NCBI GenBank assembly: GCA_902494945.1
Contig: CABUVF010000002.1
Location: 1 to 48,494, forward strand
Source: an uncultured Collinsella sp.
Lineage (GTDB): Bacteria; Actinomycetota; Coriobacteriia; Coriobacteriales; Coriobacteriaceae
Length of the DNA: 48,494 bases
Direction of reading: 5' to 3'
In this document: piece after piece, positions 19,531 to 28,344 of the stretch
Layout: every line of letters starts with the position of its first letter
How positions within the stretch are numbered: the stretch's first letter is position 1
Made by a program: the position numbers and the translations under genes
The notes under the pieces: generated by a model
Seen by the model: only the letters and a program-made list of their open reading frames with translations
Database searches by the model: none
Told to the model about the DNA's origin: nothing

Positions 19531-19794
19531 GGTCCTTTCCAGCCCCTGTGGGCAAAAAATGGCAAATATGAGTACTGTTACCTTTTTAGTAACAGCCAAA
19601 ACAGCCCCATATGCTGCCCGCACGGCTTGCAAGCGCCCCTAAATTACTCAAATAGTTCTATAGCGGGCTTATATGTGTTAAGGTTAATGAACATATTTTC
19701 TGTTATGTCTATTATCTTATGCCGGCAATATGACACTACGATAGCAACAGTACTCATATTTGCCATTTTTTGCCCACAGGGCCTGGAAAAGGCC
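19531..19794. mobile_element. 264-bp element with 49-nt terminal inverted repeats (MITE-like)
   Basis: Left arm 19531-19579 and right arm 19746-19794 are inverted copies with only a few mismatches (both contain GGCAAATATGAGTACTGTT in opposite directions). The 166-nt interior is AT-rich, unlike the neighbours, and encodes nothing convincing. This is the form of a miniature inverted-repeat element. No clear target-site duplication was seen at the ends. Confidence 0.6.
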
Positions 19795-19800
19795 AACAGG

Positions 19801-19858
19801 GTAGTCATTGGGGACGTTCTTAAACGACCAGTCAAACAAGAACGTCCCCAACGACTAC
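19801..19858. repeat. 21-nt-arm hairpin
   Basis: GTAGTCATTGGGGACGTTC and its complement with one mismatch, loop about 16 nt. Immediately follows the 264-bp element. Contains GGGGAC like the TGTCCCC hairpins. Confidence 0.65.
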
Positions 19859-19864
19859 TTAAAA

Positions 19865-19885
19865 ACGGGAGATTATCCACTCTCA
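19865..19885. repeat. GGGAGATTATCCACTCTC unit, single copy
   Basis: The 18-nt word GGGAGATTATCCACTCTC occurs here once and twice (inverted) in the palindrome at 21121-21244. Nothing else in the stretch suggests a gene. Confidence 0.6.
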
Positions 19886-19893
19886 TTCTGCGA

Positions 19894-19925
19894 GCACTCA
19901 TTTAAGTCTGTCCCCAATGAGTGCC
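19894..19925. repeat. TGTCCCC hairpin, copy 2
   Basis: GCACTCATT / AATGAGTGC around TTAAGTCTGTCCCC, nearly identical to 7438-7470. It lies downstream of the DAHP synthase gene (minus strand). Confidence 0.7.
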
Positions 19926-19978
19926 CGGCAGCAACGGGACCGCCGATGTCTTGGCAGAGTCAGCGAAAACCCGCGTAA

Positions 19979-21010
19979 CTAAACCCGCTCCGCGATCTCG
20001 TGAATGAGGTAGTCGGTCTTTTCCCAGCCCAGGCACGGATCGGTGATCGACTTGCCAAAGACACCGCCGTCGACCGGCTGGTTGCCGTCCTCAAGGTAGG
20101 ACTCGATCATAAAGCCCTTGACCAGCCTTGAAATGGCTTCGTTGCGGCGGCAGCTGTCGAGCACCTCCTTGCAAATGCGATACTGCTCCAGCGGACGCTT
20201 GCCCGAGTTGTCGTGGTTGCAGTCGATGACCGCTGCCGGATTGGCATAGCCGGCGTGCTCGGTATAGCGCTCGGCCAGGCGCTCGAGGTGCTCGTAGTGG
20301 TAGTTGGGGTAGGTGCGCCCATCGAGACCGATGTAGCCACGCATAACGGCGTGCGCGAGCGGATTGCCGTCGCACTCGACCTCCCAGTTGCGGAAGATGA
20401 AACTCTGATGCGCCTGAGCGGCGTAGATGGAGTTGAGCATGACGGTGGTGGAGCCGGCAGTGGGGTTCTTCATGCCCACCGGCACCGAAATGCCGCTCGA
20501 CACCAGACGGTGCTCCTGGTTCTCGACCGAGCGCGCGCCCACAGCGACGTAGCTCAGCAGATCGACAAGGTACTGATAGTTAGAGGGGTAGAGCATCTCG
20601 TCGGCGGTAAAGAAGCCGGTCTCCTCGATGACGCGCAGGTGCATGTGGCGAATGGCCTTGACGCCCTCGAGCAGGTCATCGGGCGCCTCGGGGTCGGGAT
20701 TGTGCAGTAGACCCTTGTAGCCGGTACCCTTGGTGCGCGGCTTGTTGGTGTAGACACGCGGGATGATGATGAGCTTGTCCTTGACCTCCTCGGCGGTTTT
20801 GGCCAGGCGGTTCATGTACTCGAGGACCGAATCCTCGCGATCGGCAGAGCACGGGCCGATGATGAGCACCTTGCGCGCGTCCTCGCCGGTAAAGACCTTG
20901 GCGACCTCGGCGTCGAATGCCTGCTTCTTAGCGGTAAGCTCGGCGGAAAGCGGCATTTCCTCGCGGATCTCCATGGGGATCGGCAGCCTGCGTTTAAATT
21001 CCATGGCCAT
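19979..21010 (-). CDS. aroF: 3-deoxy-7-phosphoheptulonate synthase (class I)
   Basis: Condenses phosphoenolpyruvate and erythrose 4-phosphate, the first step of aromatic amino-acid synthesis. The 343-residue protein has IGPCSADRE, the RVYTNKPRTKGTGYKG phosphate-binding segment, GARSVENQEHR, and DCNHDNSGK, all class I (AroFGH) hallmarks; length is normal. ATG 21010 is preceded by GAGGAGG; an in-frame upstream codon adds five residues. Feedback specificity cannot be told, so the symbol stands for the family (aroF/G/H). Single gene between palindromic spacers. Confidence 0.93.
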   Translation of the reverse strand: MAMEFKRRLPIPMEIREEMPLSAELTAKKQAFDAEVAKVFTGEDARKVLIIGPCSADREDSVLEYMNRLAKTAEEVKDKLIIIPRVYTNKPRTKGTGYKGLLHNPDPEAPDDLLEGVKAIRHMHLRVIEETGFFTADEMLYPSNYQYLVDLLSYVAVGARSVENQEHRLVSSGISVPVGMKNPTAGSTTVMLNSIYAAQAHQSFIFRNWEVECDGNPLAHAVMRGYIGLDGRTYPNYHYEHLERLAERYTEHAGYANPAAVIDCNHDNSGKRPLEQYRICKEVLDSCRRNEAISRLVKGFMIESYLEDGNQPVDGGVFGKSITDPCLGWEKTDYLIHEIAERV

Positions 21011-21120
21011 GCGGGGCCTCCTCAATCAATTGATGGCAACGAGAACATTGTCGAATGCTCGGCATTATCCGCTGTCGCACGCTAAAGTGCAAGCACAACC
21101 AGCCAAAAAGGGAATGGATA

Positions 21121-21244
21121 ACGAGCGAGGATTTTCGGGCGCTTCCAACGAGAGTGGATAATCTCCCGTTTTTGACCTATGTTCGCGCTAAAAGTGGGAG
21201 ATTATCCACTCTCGTCGAGCAAGCGTCCGAAAATCCTCGCTCGT
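21121..21244. repeat. Long palindrome, 47-nt arms
   Basis: Left arm 21121-21167 begins ACGAGCGAGGATTTTCGG and ends AGTGGATAATCTCCC; the right arm 21196-21244 is its complement with a few changes, spacer 28 nt. Flanking AAAAGGG and CCCTTTT extend the symmetry outwards. The inner 18-nt word also occurs at 19865. It lies upstream of aroF on the minus side and upstream of the acetyltransferase on the plus side, in a 350-nt spacer that otherwise has no gene. Confidence 0.7.
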
Positions 21245-21360
21245 GGCCCCTTTTCCTCCGTCCCCGAGAGATCGAAGCTCGTCTACCGAATGGTTGATGC
21301 GGCAGCGGTGCGCCCATGTCACACTCAGAGGTGGCCTGACCCACCTTGGAAGGAGCCTCC

Positions 21361-22011
21361 ATGAGCCTTGACAACGTAACCCTGCGCGCCGCCACGCTCG
21401 ACGACCTGGCTGGCATCGCCGCCATCTACAACCAGCTGTGGTGCAACACGCTGCGCAACCGCGGCGACGTCGAAGCTGCCGATTTCTGCGCGCGCTTCAA
21501 CATTGCCATGCAGCTGCAGCGCTCCCCCATCGCGCTCGTCGCCGAGGCAGAGGGCCGCATTATCGCCGCCTGCTGCATCGGTATCTTCGAGGACGGCAAG
21601 CCGCGTACCAACCCCACGTGGGTACCCTGCTACGACGAGATGTTCGCCCAGGCAACCGAGATGGCAAAGACCGCCGATGCCAAACTCGAGGGCTCGCTCT
21701 TTGGCGACAGTCGCGAAAAGGCCACGGCCGATCGCTTTGCCGCCACGGGCGACGAGTATGCCCAGGGCCAGCTCAACCTGATCATCATTGTGCCCGAGTG
21801 GCAGGGCAAGGGACTCGGCCGCGAGCTCATCGACCTTGCGCGCGCCGAACTCGCCAAAGCCGGGTGCACCAAGTTCTTCCTGATGAGCGACTGCAACTCT
21901 GACTGGCAGTTCTACGAGCACCTCAACATGAAACGCATCCTGGAGGATCACAGCCAAGACACCGGCGACGGCTTTATCGTCTACATGTACGGAGGCGACA
22001 CGCAGGATTAG
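21361..22011 (+). CDS. GNAT family N-acetyltransferase
   Basis: A 216-residue acetyl-CoA-dependent transferase. The N-terminal strand VTLRAATLDDLAGIAAIYNQ and the acetyl-CoA loop VPEWQGKGLGRELIDLARAE (Q/RxxGxG/A) are clear, followed by the C-terminal YEHLNMKR segment. ATG 21361 has AAGGAG 6 nt upstream. The acceptor substrate cannot be told. Single gene; downstream lies a repeat element placed between it and the convergent AAA ATPase gene. Confidence 0.88.
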   Translation: MSLDNVTLRAATLDDLAGIAAIYNQLWCNTLRNRGDVEAADFCARFNIAMQLQRSPIALVAEAEGRIIAACCIGIFEDGKPRTNPTWVPCYDEMFAQATEMAKTADAKLEGSLFGDSREKATADRFAATGDEYAQGQLNLIIIVPEWQGKGLGRELIDLARAELAKAGCTKFFLMSDCNSDWQFYEHLNMKRILEDHSQDTGDGFIVYMYGGDTQD

Positions 22012-22079
22012 CCTGAGTGCCGCCTCATGGGCTTTCTCCAAAACAGCCCAAACCAATCAGCCGCGCCAAAAGGGACATG

Positions 22080-22364
22080 CCAAAAAGGGACAGGTTTATT
22101 TTGGCAGGTTTTATCTGGGCAAACGCCAACCGCCGTGAGGAGAGCTGCTTGCCCTTGCGGCGGCCTTCTCGCCGAAAAACCAAGTGAGTAGACCTTTTGC
22201 AGGAGGCCGAGCACACTCCAAAACGCCACAGCTCTGACCTGCGGTTTTATTTAGCGTTTGTCGCGGTGTGCTCGACAGATCCAAAAAAGCCTACTCACTT
22301 GCATCTGAGGCGCACCGGATCGGCAAAAAACCGCCGCGAAAGGGGTCCGATCCTCTTCGCGGCA
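22080..22364. repeat. Convergent-gene spacer element, copy 1 (121-nt core at 22181-22301)
   Basis: Starts with CCAAAAAGGGACAGG and CAGGTTTTATCTGGGCAAA, then a GC terminator-like stem (22130-22163), then an imperfect palindromic core bounded by CAAGTGAGTAG (22181) and CTACTCACTTG (to 22301), then a stem CCGCCGCGAA / TTCGCGGC with TTTTTT on the minus strand (22324-22364). The second copy at 36046-36333 has the same order and the same 121-nt core length. Both stand between convergent genes. The minus-strand stem would terminate the AAA ATPase gene. Confidence 0.75.
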
Positions 22365-22385
22365 GTTGTTAATACGCCGAACTTG

Positions 22386-23555
22386 TTATCGCAAAAGCCA
22401 ATCACGCGCCGAGACCACGCTACAGTCTTTCGACTCATACGTTGAATCCACGCGGGCCACAACATAGCGCGCATCTTTTGCAATGTCGATCTCATCGCAT
22501 ACAGCCTGTAAATGGCGGGCGTACTTATCGTGATACGTTCTGGATGATTTTATTTCGATAGCCTTGGGACTCCCTGAGTTTGTGCAGTCGAGCAAATCGA
22601 TTTCTCGCTTGCCGTCGTCCCTATAGAAATACAACTCGGGATTCTCGCCCACGTTGAGATGGCTCTTCGCCGTTTCGGAAACGATGAGGTTTTCGAAAAC
22701 TGCCCCCAGATAAGAGCTCTCCAAAAGTTGCTCCAGTGATCCAATTTTGAGCAAGTAGCAGAGCAGCCCCGTGTCGTAAAAATAAAGCTTGGGCGTTTTA
22801 GTCAAACGTTTCCTGGCATTTGCATAATAGGGCTGCAGTGAAAACGTCAGGTAGCTCTGCTCCAGGATAGACAACCAGCTTTTAATGGTCGATACGTTCA
22901 CACCCGTATCTCGAGAAAGCGAAGATATATTAATGAGAGCACCGGCGCTCTGGGCAATTATGGACAGAAACTTATGAAACTCCGCTTTATTGCGCACGTC
23001 AAGCAAGCCCACAACATCGCGCTCAACATAGGTATCAATATAGCTGGGGAAATAAACCGAGGACGGCATTCCGGCGGAACGCAGGCGAGGGTATCCCCCT
23101 TCGAGCGCAAACAAATCCACTTCCAACTGCCCCTGCTGGCCCCTCTCCGCTTCTCGAAACGAAAATGGCAGCAATTTTAAGATCCCGACTCGCCCGGCAA
23201 GAGACTGGCCGATGCTTTTCATCATCAAAAAGTTTTGCGATCCCGTAAGGATGTATTGACCGGCGTCTCCCCGCTCATCCGAAACAACCTGAATCATCGA
23301 GAACAAATCCGGGGCGTATTGCGCCTCGTCGATGATGAGTCCGCCCTTTCGGTTGCGGATAAAACTCACCGGATCCTCCAAGGCCGCGCGCCTCGTTTGG
23401 GGGTCCTCAAGCGTAACATAGGAATAGTCGGGAAAGGCATGCCGAACCAGCGTAGACTTACCGCTCTGCCTAGGCCCCGTCAACGACACAACAGGAAACC
23501 AACCCGCCATGCGAATGAGCAACTCATGCAAATCCCTGTTAATGTACTCGGCCAT
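22386..23555 (-). CDS. AAA ATPase with DUF4143 domain
   Basis: A 389-residue protein: Walker A GPRQSGKST near residue 26, Walker B LIIDEAQYAPD, sensor GSQNFLM, then the C-terminal DUF4143 part with FYRDDGKREIDLLD and AIEIKSS, a PD-(D/E)xK-like nuclease-fold pattern. Proteins of this type are widespread in gut bacteria and archaea; their role is unsettled and may involve defence or mobile DNA. ATG 23555 follows AAGGGG. Single gene with four 23-nt tandem repeats just upstream and a terminator shared with the downstream repeat element. Confidence 0.9.
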   Translation of the reverse strand: MAEYINRDLHELLIRMAGWFPVVSLTGPRQSGKSTLVRHAFPDYSYVTLEDPQTRRAALEDPVSFIRNRKGGLIIDEAQYAPDLFSMIQVVSDERGDAGQYILTGSQNFLMMKSIGQSLAGRVGILKLLPFSFREAERGQQGQLEVDLFALEGGYPRLRSAGMPSSVYFPSYIDTYVERDVVGLLDVRNKAEFHKFLSIIAQSAGALINISSLSRDTGVNVSTIKSWLSILEQSYLTFSLQPYYANARKRLTKTPKLYFYDTGLLCYLLKIGSLEQLLESSYLGAVFENLIVSETAKSHLNVGENPELYFYRDDGKREIDLLDCTNSGSPKAIEIKSSRTYHDKYARHLQAVCDEIDIAKDARYVVARVDSTYESKDCSVVSARDWLLR

Positions 23556-23580
23556 ATCAACGCCCCTTATAACGCTGTTA

Positions 23581-23666
23581 CCATAATCGTATAGTATCAT
23601 TTGCCATAATCTTGCAGTAGCGTTTTCCATAATCTTGTAGTAGTGTTTTCCACAATCTTTTAGTAG
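23581..23666. repeat. Four 23-nt tandem repeats upstream of the AAA ATPase gene
   Basis: Units begin at 23581, 23604, 23627 and 23650 (the last is 17 nt); each starts CCA(T/C)AATC and contains AGTA(G/T). The unit next to the gene differs most and on the minus strand gives GATACTATACGATTAT, a possible -10 region. An array of regulator sites over the promoter is the likely reading. Confidence 0.65.
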
Positions 23667-23721
23667 CCCAGTTCAAAAACGTTATTTATAGAGCCGAAAT
23701 CTCAGACCCTAAATAACAATA

Positions 23722-23756
23722 GCCACCACAATGGGAACTGTCCCCATTGTGGTGGC
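23722..23756. repeat. TGTCCCC hairpin, CCACCACAA type, copy 1
   Basis: GCCACCACAATGGG / CCCATTGTGGTGGC with loop AACTGTC. Lies 50 nt past the MATE gene stop and may end its transcript. Close relative of 44851-44887. Confidence 0.7.
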
Positions 23757-23806
23757 TTGCAGGCGAGTTGACTTATTCGACTATCGCGGGCCGGCCGTGT
23801 CCGAGT

Positions 23807-25183
23807 CTAGAGCGTGGCAAGTCGCTTGGATTCGCGGACGGCGAGGGCGATGGAGATAAGACCAGTGATGGCGTCAGCCGCCACCAAGGCAAACCAGACA
23901 CCCTGAACGCCCATCATGTTGCCAAGCAGGTACATAAGCGGCACGGAGCAGATCACGTAGCGGAGCAGACCGGTGAACGTGGCGATACCCACCTTCTCAA
24001 CCGCCTGGAAGTACATCGACATGGTCATGGCAAGATAGCCCAGGGCCACGGCCAGGATAACGATGCGCGTGGCGTTGGCGGCAACCTCGACGAGCGCCGG
24101 GTCGCTACCAGCAAAAAAGGCGCAGACCGGCGTTGCGGCCACCCATAGCACAGCAGACACCGCAGCAAGCGTCACGACCTGGTACTTAAGCGTGCAGGAG
24201 AGCGTTTCCTTGAGGCGCGCCCACGCCTTGGCGCCGGCGTTGAAGGCGGCAATGGGCTGCAGGCCGTACGAGAAGCACTGGGCGACCATCATGGTAATGT
24301 AGAGGATGTAGCCGTTGATCACACCAAAGGCCGCGATGTAGAGCGAACCCATGTCGCCGCCGAGCTGGCCAAGCAACGAGTTGGCAACGGTGTTGAAGAT
24401 GAACGTGGCAGCTTGCACCAAAAAGAACGGGAAACCAATCTTGATGATCTGGCCGCAGATGGCCATGTCGAGTTTGAGGTCGGCGGCGCTGATCTGGAGC
24501 TGCGACTTCTTACCGCCGATGAACCAGAAGATACCGATGGCCCAGATACCGATGGAAAGACCGTAGTACACGCCAGCTCCCATAACGCCAAGCTTGAGCA
24601 CAAACGTGGAAAGCGCAAGCCAGCAGATAGCGACGATGGCAGACACGGTCATGAGGTTGGCCTGGATCTGAACCTTCTCGTCCACACGCATGACGGCGGT
24701 GACCATCTGACCAATGACCGTGAGCGGCAGCAGCACGGAGAAGGTGCGCACGCCGGCAACGGTATCGGCCATGATGTCGGGCGTGGCGCCGAAGAATGCG
24801 CAGATGGGCTCGGTAAACACAGCCATCACCACAGCAAGCAGCACACTCACAATCGTGGTAAGCCAAAAACCCTGGCTAAACGCCTTGCTGGCGCCCTTAA
24901 TGTCGCCGGCACCCAAAAGGTTGCCCACCACGGCGGGCACGCCGGTGCCAAACAGGTTGCCAAAGGCCAGGTTAATGTACTCGACCGACATGATGATCGA
25001 AACACAGGCCAGGCCGTGTGCACCCAGGCCCCAACCCATCACGAGGCCCTCAAGGACCACCATGATAATCTGGGCGAGCATACCCTGGCCGGTGATGATG
25101 GTGTACTTGCGCACCAGGCCGGGAATCGGCTGCGAGGCAAGCTCACGCTCCTCCTCAACAGCGGCGGTCGCTTCTTCTGCCAT
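23807..25183 (-). CDS. MATE family efflux transporter
   Basis: A 458-residue membrane protein with about twelve segments in two similar halves, typical of MATE cation-coupled multidrug exporters: GMLAQIIMVVLEGLVMGWGL near the start, GVPAVVGNLLGAGD (the conserved N/GxxGAG loop) and the second-half QCFSYGLQPIAAFNAGAKA, matching the Q-P-I-x-x-(F/Y)-N-x-GA motif. ATG 25183 has GGGGAG upstream. It follows the amidohydrolase gene by 96 nt on the same strand and probably shares its transcript, so it may export a related compound. Confidence 0.92.
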   Translation of the reverse strand: MAEEATAAVEEERELASQPIPGLVRKYTIITGQGMLAQIIMVVLEGLVMGWGLGAHGLACVSIIMSVEYINLAFGNLFGTGVPAVVGNLLGAGDIKGASKAFSQGFWLTTIVSVLLAVVMAVFTEPICAFFGATPDIMADTVAGVRTFSVLLPLTVIGQMVTAVMRVDEKVQIQANLMTVSAIVAICWLALSTFVLKLGVMGAGVYYGLSIGIWAIGIFWFIGGKKSQLQISAADLKLDMAICGQIIKIGFPFFLVQAATFIFNTVANSLLGQLGGDMGSLYIAAFGVINGYILYITMMVAQCFSYGLQPIAAFNAGAKAWARLKETLSCTLKYQVVTLAAVSAVLWVAATPVCAFFAGSDPALVEVAANATRIVILAVALGYLAMTMSMYFQAVEKVGIATFTGLLRYVICSVPLMYLLGNMMGVQGVWFALVAADAITGLISIALAVRESKRLATL

Positions 25184-25279
25184 TGTTCTCCCCTTTCCAT
25201 GAGAGATTGATGAATGGATGCATGAATGGATGGGCGGCACGCACAGGCTGCGGCACCGCCTAGCGATGCAGCAGCCCCG

Positions 25280-26908
25280 CTAGGCCTCGTAGACCACCTT
25301 GCCGGCAATCATCGTGAGAGACGCCGTGGCCTCGAGGACCTCAGCCGATTCGCAGTCAAAGAGGTTACGGTCGAGCACACAGATATCAGCCTGTTTGCCG
25401 CATGCGAGCGTACCGATGCGATCCTCGGCATGCATGGCGTAGGCGCTGCCGTAGGTGTAGGCGCGCAGGGCCTCGGCCATGGTGATGCGCTCCTGCGGGA
25501 ACCACCCTTCTGGGTTGGAGCCGTCCTCGAGCATGCGGAAGACCGCGCCGTACACCTCCTCCATGGGCTCCAAGCCCACAACGGGGAAGTCACTGCCCAG
25601 GTGCACCACGGCACCGCTGGCAAGCAGGCTATGCAGGGGCCACGAAAGCGCAGCACGCTCGGGGCCCACGGCATCGTCCTTGGCAAGGTCAGCCATATCG
25701 AGCAGCATGTGCCACGGCTGCATACCAGGGCATATACCCAGCTCGGCATAGCGCGGCAGATCCTCGGGCTGAACCGTCTCGTTGTGCTCCATGGAGTGGC
25801 GGCAACCCCGCTTACCATGCAAGCGCTCGCCCTCCTCAAAGCAATCAAGCACAAAACGCACCGAGCGATCGCCGATCGTATGGACGCGCGTGTCAACGCC
25901 CCATTCCTGCGCCCTGACAATGGCGGCACGGATGCGCTCTGGATCCTCCGCGGGCTCACCGCAGGTATCGGGCGCGTTGGAATAGGGTTCAAGCATCCAA
26001 GCGGTGTGGTCGGAGCACACGCCATCAAGAAACTGCTTAAAGCCGTGCCACTCGACCTGCGTACCCGAGAAGGCGTATTTCTCCTTGATCTGCTCGAGCG
26101 TTAAGGACTCGTTTTCGAACAGATCGGTGTACAGGAACACGCGCAGTGGCAAGTCGCCCTTGGCATTAAGACCTGCCAACACCGCATACGGGTTTTCCAT
26201 GCTCACAAACGTAGGATTGACCATGCCGACCGTAGTGATTCCCAGGGCATTGGCGCGCCGGGCGGTTTTTGCAAACGACGCGTCAACAACCTCGGGCGCT
26301 GGGTCGTAGACCTCGTCCATAAAGAAGACGCCGGCGTTGTTGGAAAACACGCCCGTCAGATTGCCCTCGGCATCCTTAAGGATCTTGCCGCCTGCGGGAT
26401 CGGGCGTCTGCGAAGTTACTCCCACCTTGTTGATGGCGCAGGTATTGGCACTAAAGGTATGCAGGTCAACCTGCTGCAGAAAGACCGGGCGGTCCGAGAT
26501 GTACTCATCGATCATCGCGGCTGTGGGCATCTCGGGGACATCCCACTGGAACTGGATAATCTGGCAGCCCAGAATCCACTCGTTATCGGGATGGTCGGCC
26601 GCAAACGCCACGACACGTTCCATCGCCATCTCAAAACTGGTGCAGTCGATGAGGTTGACGGCAAAATCGGGGTCGGTCATAAACGCGCCCTGGGCAAAAT
26701 GCGTGTGTGAGTCGATCAGGCCGGGCATGACGAGCTGGTCGCCAAAGTCGCGCACCTCGGTATCGGGACCGATAAACGGTGCCAGGTGAGCATCGTCACC
26801 GCAGGCAACAATCTTATCACCGCGCACGGCAACGCCGCCCTTAAACGGCTCGAGCCCATCGCCGGTAAAGACGGCGTTGCTCTTGATAACTACATCAGCC
26901 TTGTCCAT
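25280..26908 (-). CDS. YtcJ-like metal-dependent amidohydrolase
   Basis: A 542-residue amidohydrolase-superfamily enzyme of the family 3 (YtcJ/N-substituted formamide deformylase) type. Features are the N-terminal beta domain with NAVFTGDGLEPFKGG, the metal motif DSHTHF, the conserved HTIGDRSV and the HLGSDFPVVGLEP segment containing the metal-binding Asp. Substrate is probably a formamide or other amide; not determined. ATG 26908 follows AGGAGG. First gene of a likely operon with the MATE transporter; the LuxR regulator upstream is on the same strand. Confidence 0.88.
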   Translation of the reverse strand: MDKADVVIKSNAVFTGDGLEPFKGGVAVRGDKIVACGDDAHLAPFIGPDTEVRDFGDQLVMPGLIDSHTHFAQGAFMTDPDFAVNLIDCTSFEMAMERVVAFAADHPDNEWILGCQIIQFQWDVPEMPTAAMIDEYISDRPVFLQQVDLHTFSANTCAINKVGVTSQTPDPAGGKILKDAEGNLTGVFSNNAGVFFMDEVYDPAPEVVDASFAKTARRANALGITTVGMVNPTFVSMENPYAVLAGLNAKGDLPLRVFLYTDLFENESLTLEQIKEKYAFSGTQVEWHGFKQFLDGVCSDHTAWMLEPYSNAPDTCGEPAEDPERIRAAIVRAQEWGVDTRVHTIGDRSVRFVLDCFEEGERLHGKRGCRHSMEHNETVQPEDLPRYAELGICPGMQPWHMLLDMADLAKDDAVGPERAALSWPLHSLLASGAVVHLGSDFPVVGLEPMEEVYGAVFRMLEDGSNPEGWFPQERITMAEALRAYTYGSAYAMHAEDRIGTLACGKQADICVLDRNLFDCESAEVLEATASLTMIAGKVVYEA

Positions 26909-26935
26909 GTGAGCCTCCTCAGGCATCTTTGGTTG

Positions 26936-27040
26936 CAACGCGGACGCACCGCCCGCGTGGGCACTCGGTTGGGAGCGTAGCGCTCCCGCATCGGCGCGTG
27001 CCTACAAGCCGTGCTCGGACGTCTGTCCCACGTCCGCGGC
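26936..27040. promoter_or_regulatory. Hairpins upstream of the amidohydrolase gene
   Basis: Three GC-rich stems follow one another: GCGGACGC..GCCCGCG (26936-26958), a nested stem with GGGAGCG / CGCTCCC inside GTGGGCAC..GTGCCTAC (26957-27004), and GGACGT / ACGTCC inside GCC..GGC (27008-27040). They form the leader of the amidohydrolase transcript or the end of the LuxR transcript. The remaining bases to 27223 show no gene. Confidence 0.5.
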
Positions 27041-27223
27041 TTCGCGCTACACCCATTGATACACAGGGGCAAATCCGTGCCAAGGCCAGGGACCGCAAAC
27101 GGTCAGTTTAAGCAGGTTTACACGCTTTACCTGCAGGTTTATTGTCTGAGATTATTACCGCGTCATTACGCCCAACGGCGTGCCCGCCCACACGGCAAGA
27201 CCCGCATGCAAGGAAGAATAGGG

Positions 27224-28216
27224 CTAGGAACGCCAAAAGGCATCTATGAGGTCATCTCGGTTGGAGACACCGCTTTTAACGTAGATGCGATGCAAGTGCG
27301 CCTTGACCGTGCCAGGGCTGATGACCAACTCGCTGGCGATGTTTTGGGCGTCGTTGCCCTTCAGCACCAGCGTGAGCACCTCCTGCTCGCGCCGCGACAG
27401 CTTACGGGCATCGGCATAGATCACAACGCGTGATGCTAGATCGTCCCCAGAGCGTGCGCTCTCGGCCGCCACGTCCTCATCGGCACGCGGATGACGGGCA
27501 TACACGCGCAGGATATGGCTAAACTGGCAAAAGAGTTGGACCGCGCATGCCACGAGCAGCACGTTTTCGGAGATATTGCGCTCGGACAGATACCACAAAA
27601 AGAGGCTGATGACGGGGTTTTGAGAGTCGGGGCGGCAGAGCAAAATCATGTAGGTGTCCTCGGCGATTACGCAAAACGCAAGAACGAGTGCCACCTTCCA
27701 AAAGAGCTTTGAGCGGTCGAGGTCGAGTTTCTCAACACGCGTGGCCCTGTGCCGGTAATGCCAGGCGGCATAGGCAAGACATCCTACATTGCCCAGGTCA
27801 CGCGTGAGCCAAAAGAGATACTGCTGCATCTCTCCGGCAGCACCGCTGCGAGGCACCAGCACCAATTGCAAGATTGAAAACGGCACGATAACAAGTCCGA
27901 GCATGCGCGACGTCGGCCTTTTGCGCAAGCGCGCAAACATCCACAGCACAATGCAAGCATAGATGGCAATACCGAGCACGCAGCGCAGCAAGGGGTGCTG
28001 CAGCGGCTCGCTAAAGGTAACGGCGTAGTCATATTTGAGCCGAGTGTACTCGTCAAAAAAGATGACCGACATATCGAGCATGTAGAGCAAAAAGCCCGCC
28101 GCGGCCACTAGGCTGTCGCGACGGTGCGTCATGAGCCAAACCACCAATGCCACGGCACTGGTCACCAGAGCCACACCCATGATAATCGTGGTGTAGATAT
28201 AGAACGCGAAACTCAT
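27224..28216 (-). CDS. Membrane-anchored LuxR family regulator (1)
   Basis: A 330-residue protein with an N-terminal part of about seven membrane segments (MSFAFYIYTTIIMGVALVTS onwards) and a C-terminal LuxR helix-turn-helix: LSRREQEVLTLVLKGNDAQN, ISPGTVKAHLHRIYVK. It shares the architecture and the motif YLSERNxSEN with the regulator at 35076-36041, so the two are paralogues. The membrane part may sense a ligand directly. Divergent from a small gene at 28345; the agmatine cluster lies just beyond. Targets are inferred only from position. Confidence 0.9.
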   Translation of the reverse strand: MSFAFYIYTTIIMGVALVTSAVALVVWLMTHRRDSLVAAAGFLLYMLDMSVIFFDEYTRLKYDYAVTFSEPLQHPLLRCVLGIAIYACIVLWMFARLRKRPTSRMLGLVIVPFSILQLVLVPRSGAAGEMQQYLFWLTRDLGNVGCLAYAAWHYRHRATRVEKLDLDRSKLFWKVALVLAFCVIAEDTYMILLCRPDSQNPVISLFLWYLSERNISENVLLVACAVQLFCQFSHILRVYARHPRADEDVAAESARSGDDLASRVVIYADARKLSRREQEVLTLVLKGNDAQNIASELVISPGTVKAHLHRIYVKSGVSNRDDLIDAFWRS

Positions 28217-28249
28217 GCCCGCCTCCCCTGTCTAGATGCTGTGAGGATG

Positions 28250-28306
28250 TTGACAGATTCTTTGCCGCAAGATTAGACTCACCGATTAAACGTACTGTAT
28301 CGTTTA
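28250..28306 (+). promoter_or_regulatory. Promoter and operator-like palindrome
   Basis: TTGACA at 28250-28255 and TAGACT at 28274-28279 (18-nt spacing) form a plausible sigma-70 promoter towards the small gene at 28345. Downstream, TAAACG..8 nt..CGTTTA (28287-28306) is a perfect inverted repeat suited to a dimeric regulator, perhaps the divergent LuxR protein. Confidence 0.5.
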
Positions 28307-28344
28307 GATAAACAAGCTGTGTCTCACCGATGAAAGGAGATGCC

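Noticed and set aside
19531..19925. Insertion sequence or prophage remnant
   Set aside because: No transposase or integrase coding potential; the stretch is explained by short palindromes and a miniature element.
23581..23666. CRISPR array
   Set aside because: Units are directly adjacent without spacers, 23 nt and degenerate; no cas genes.
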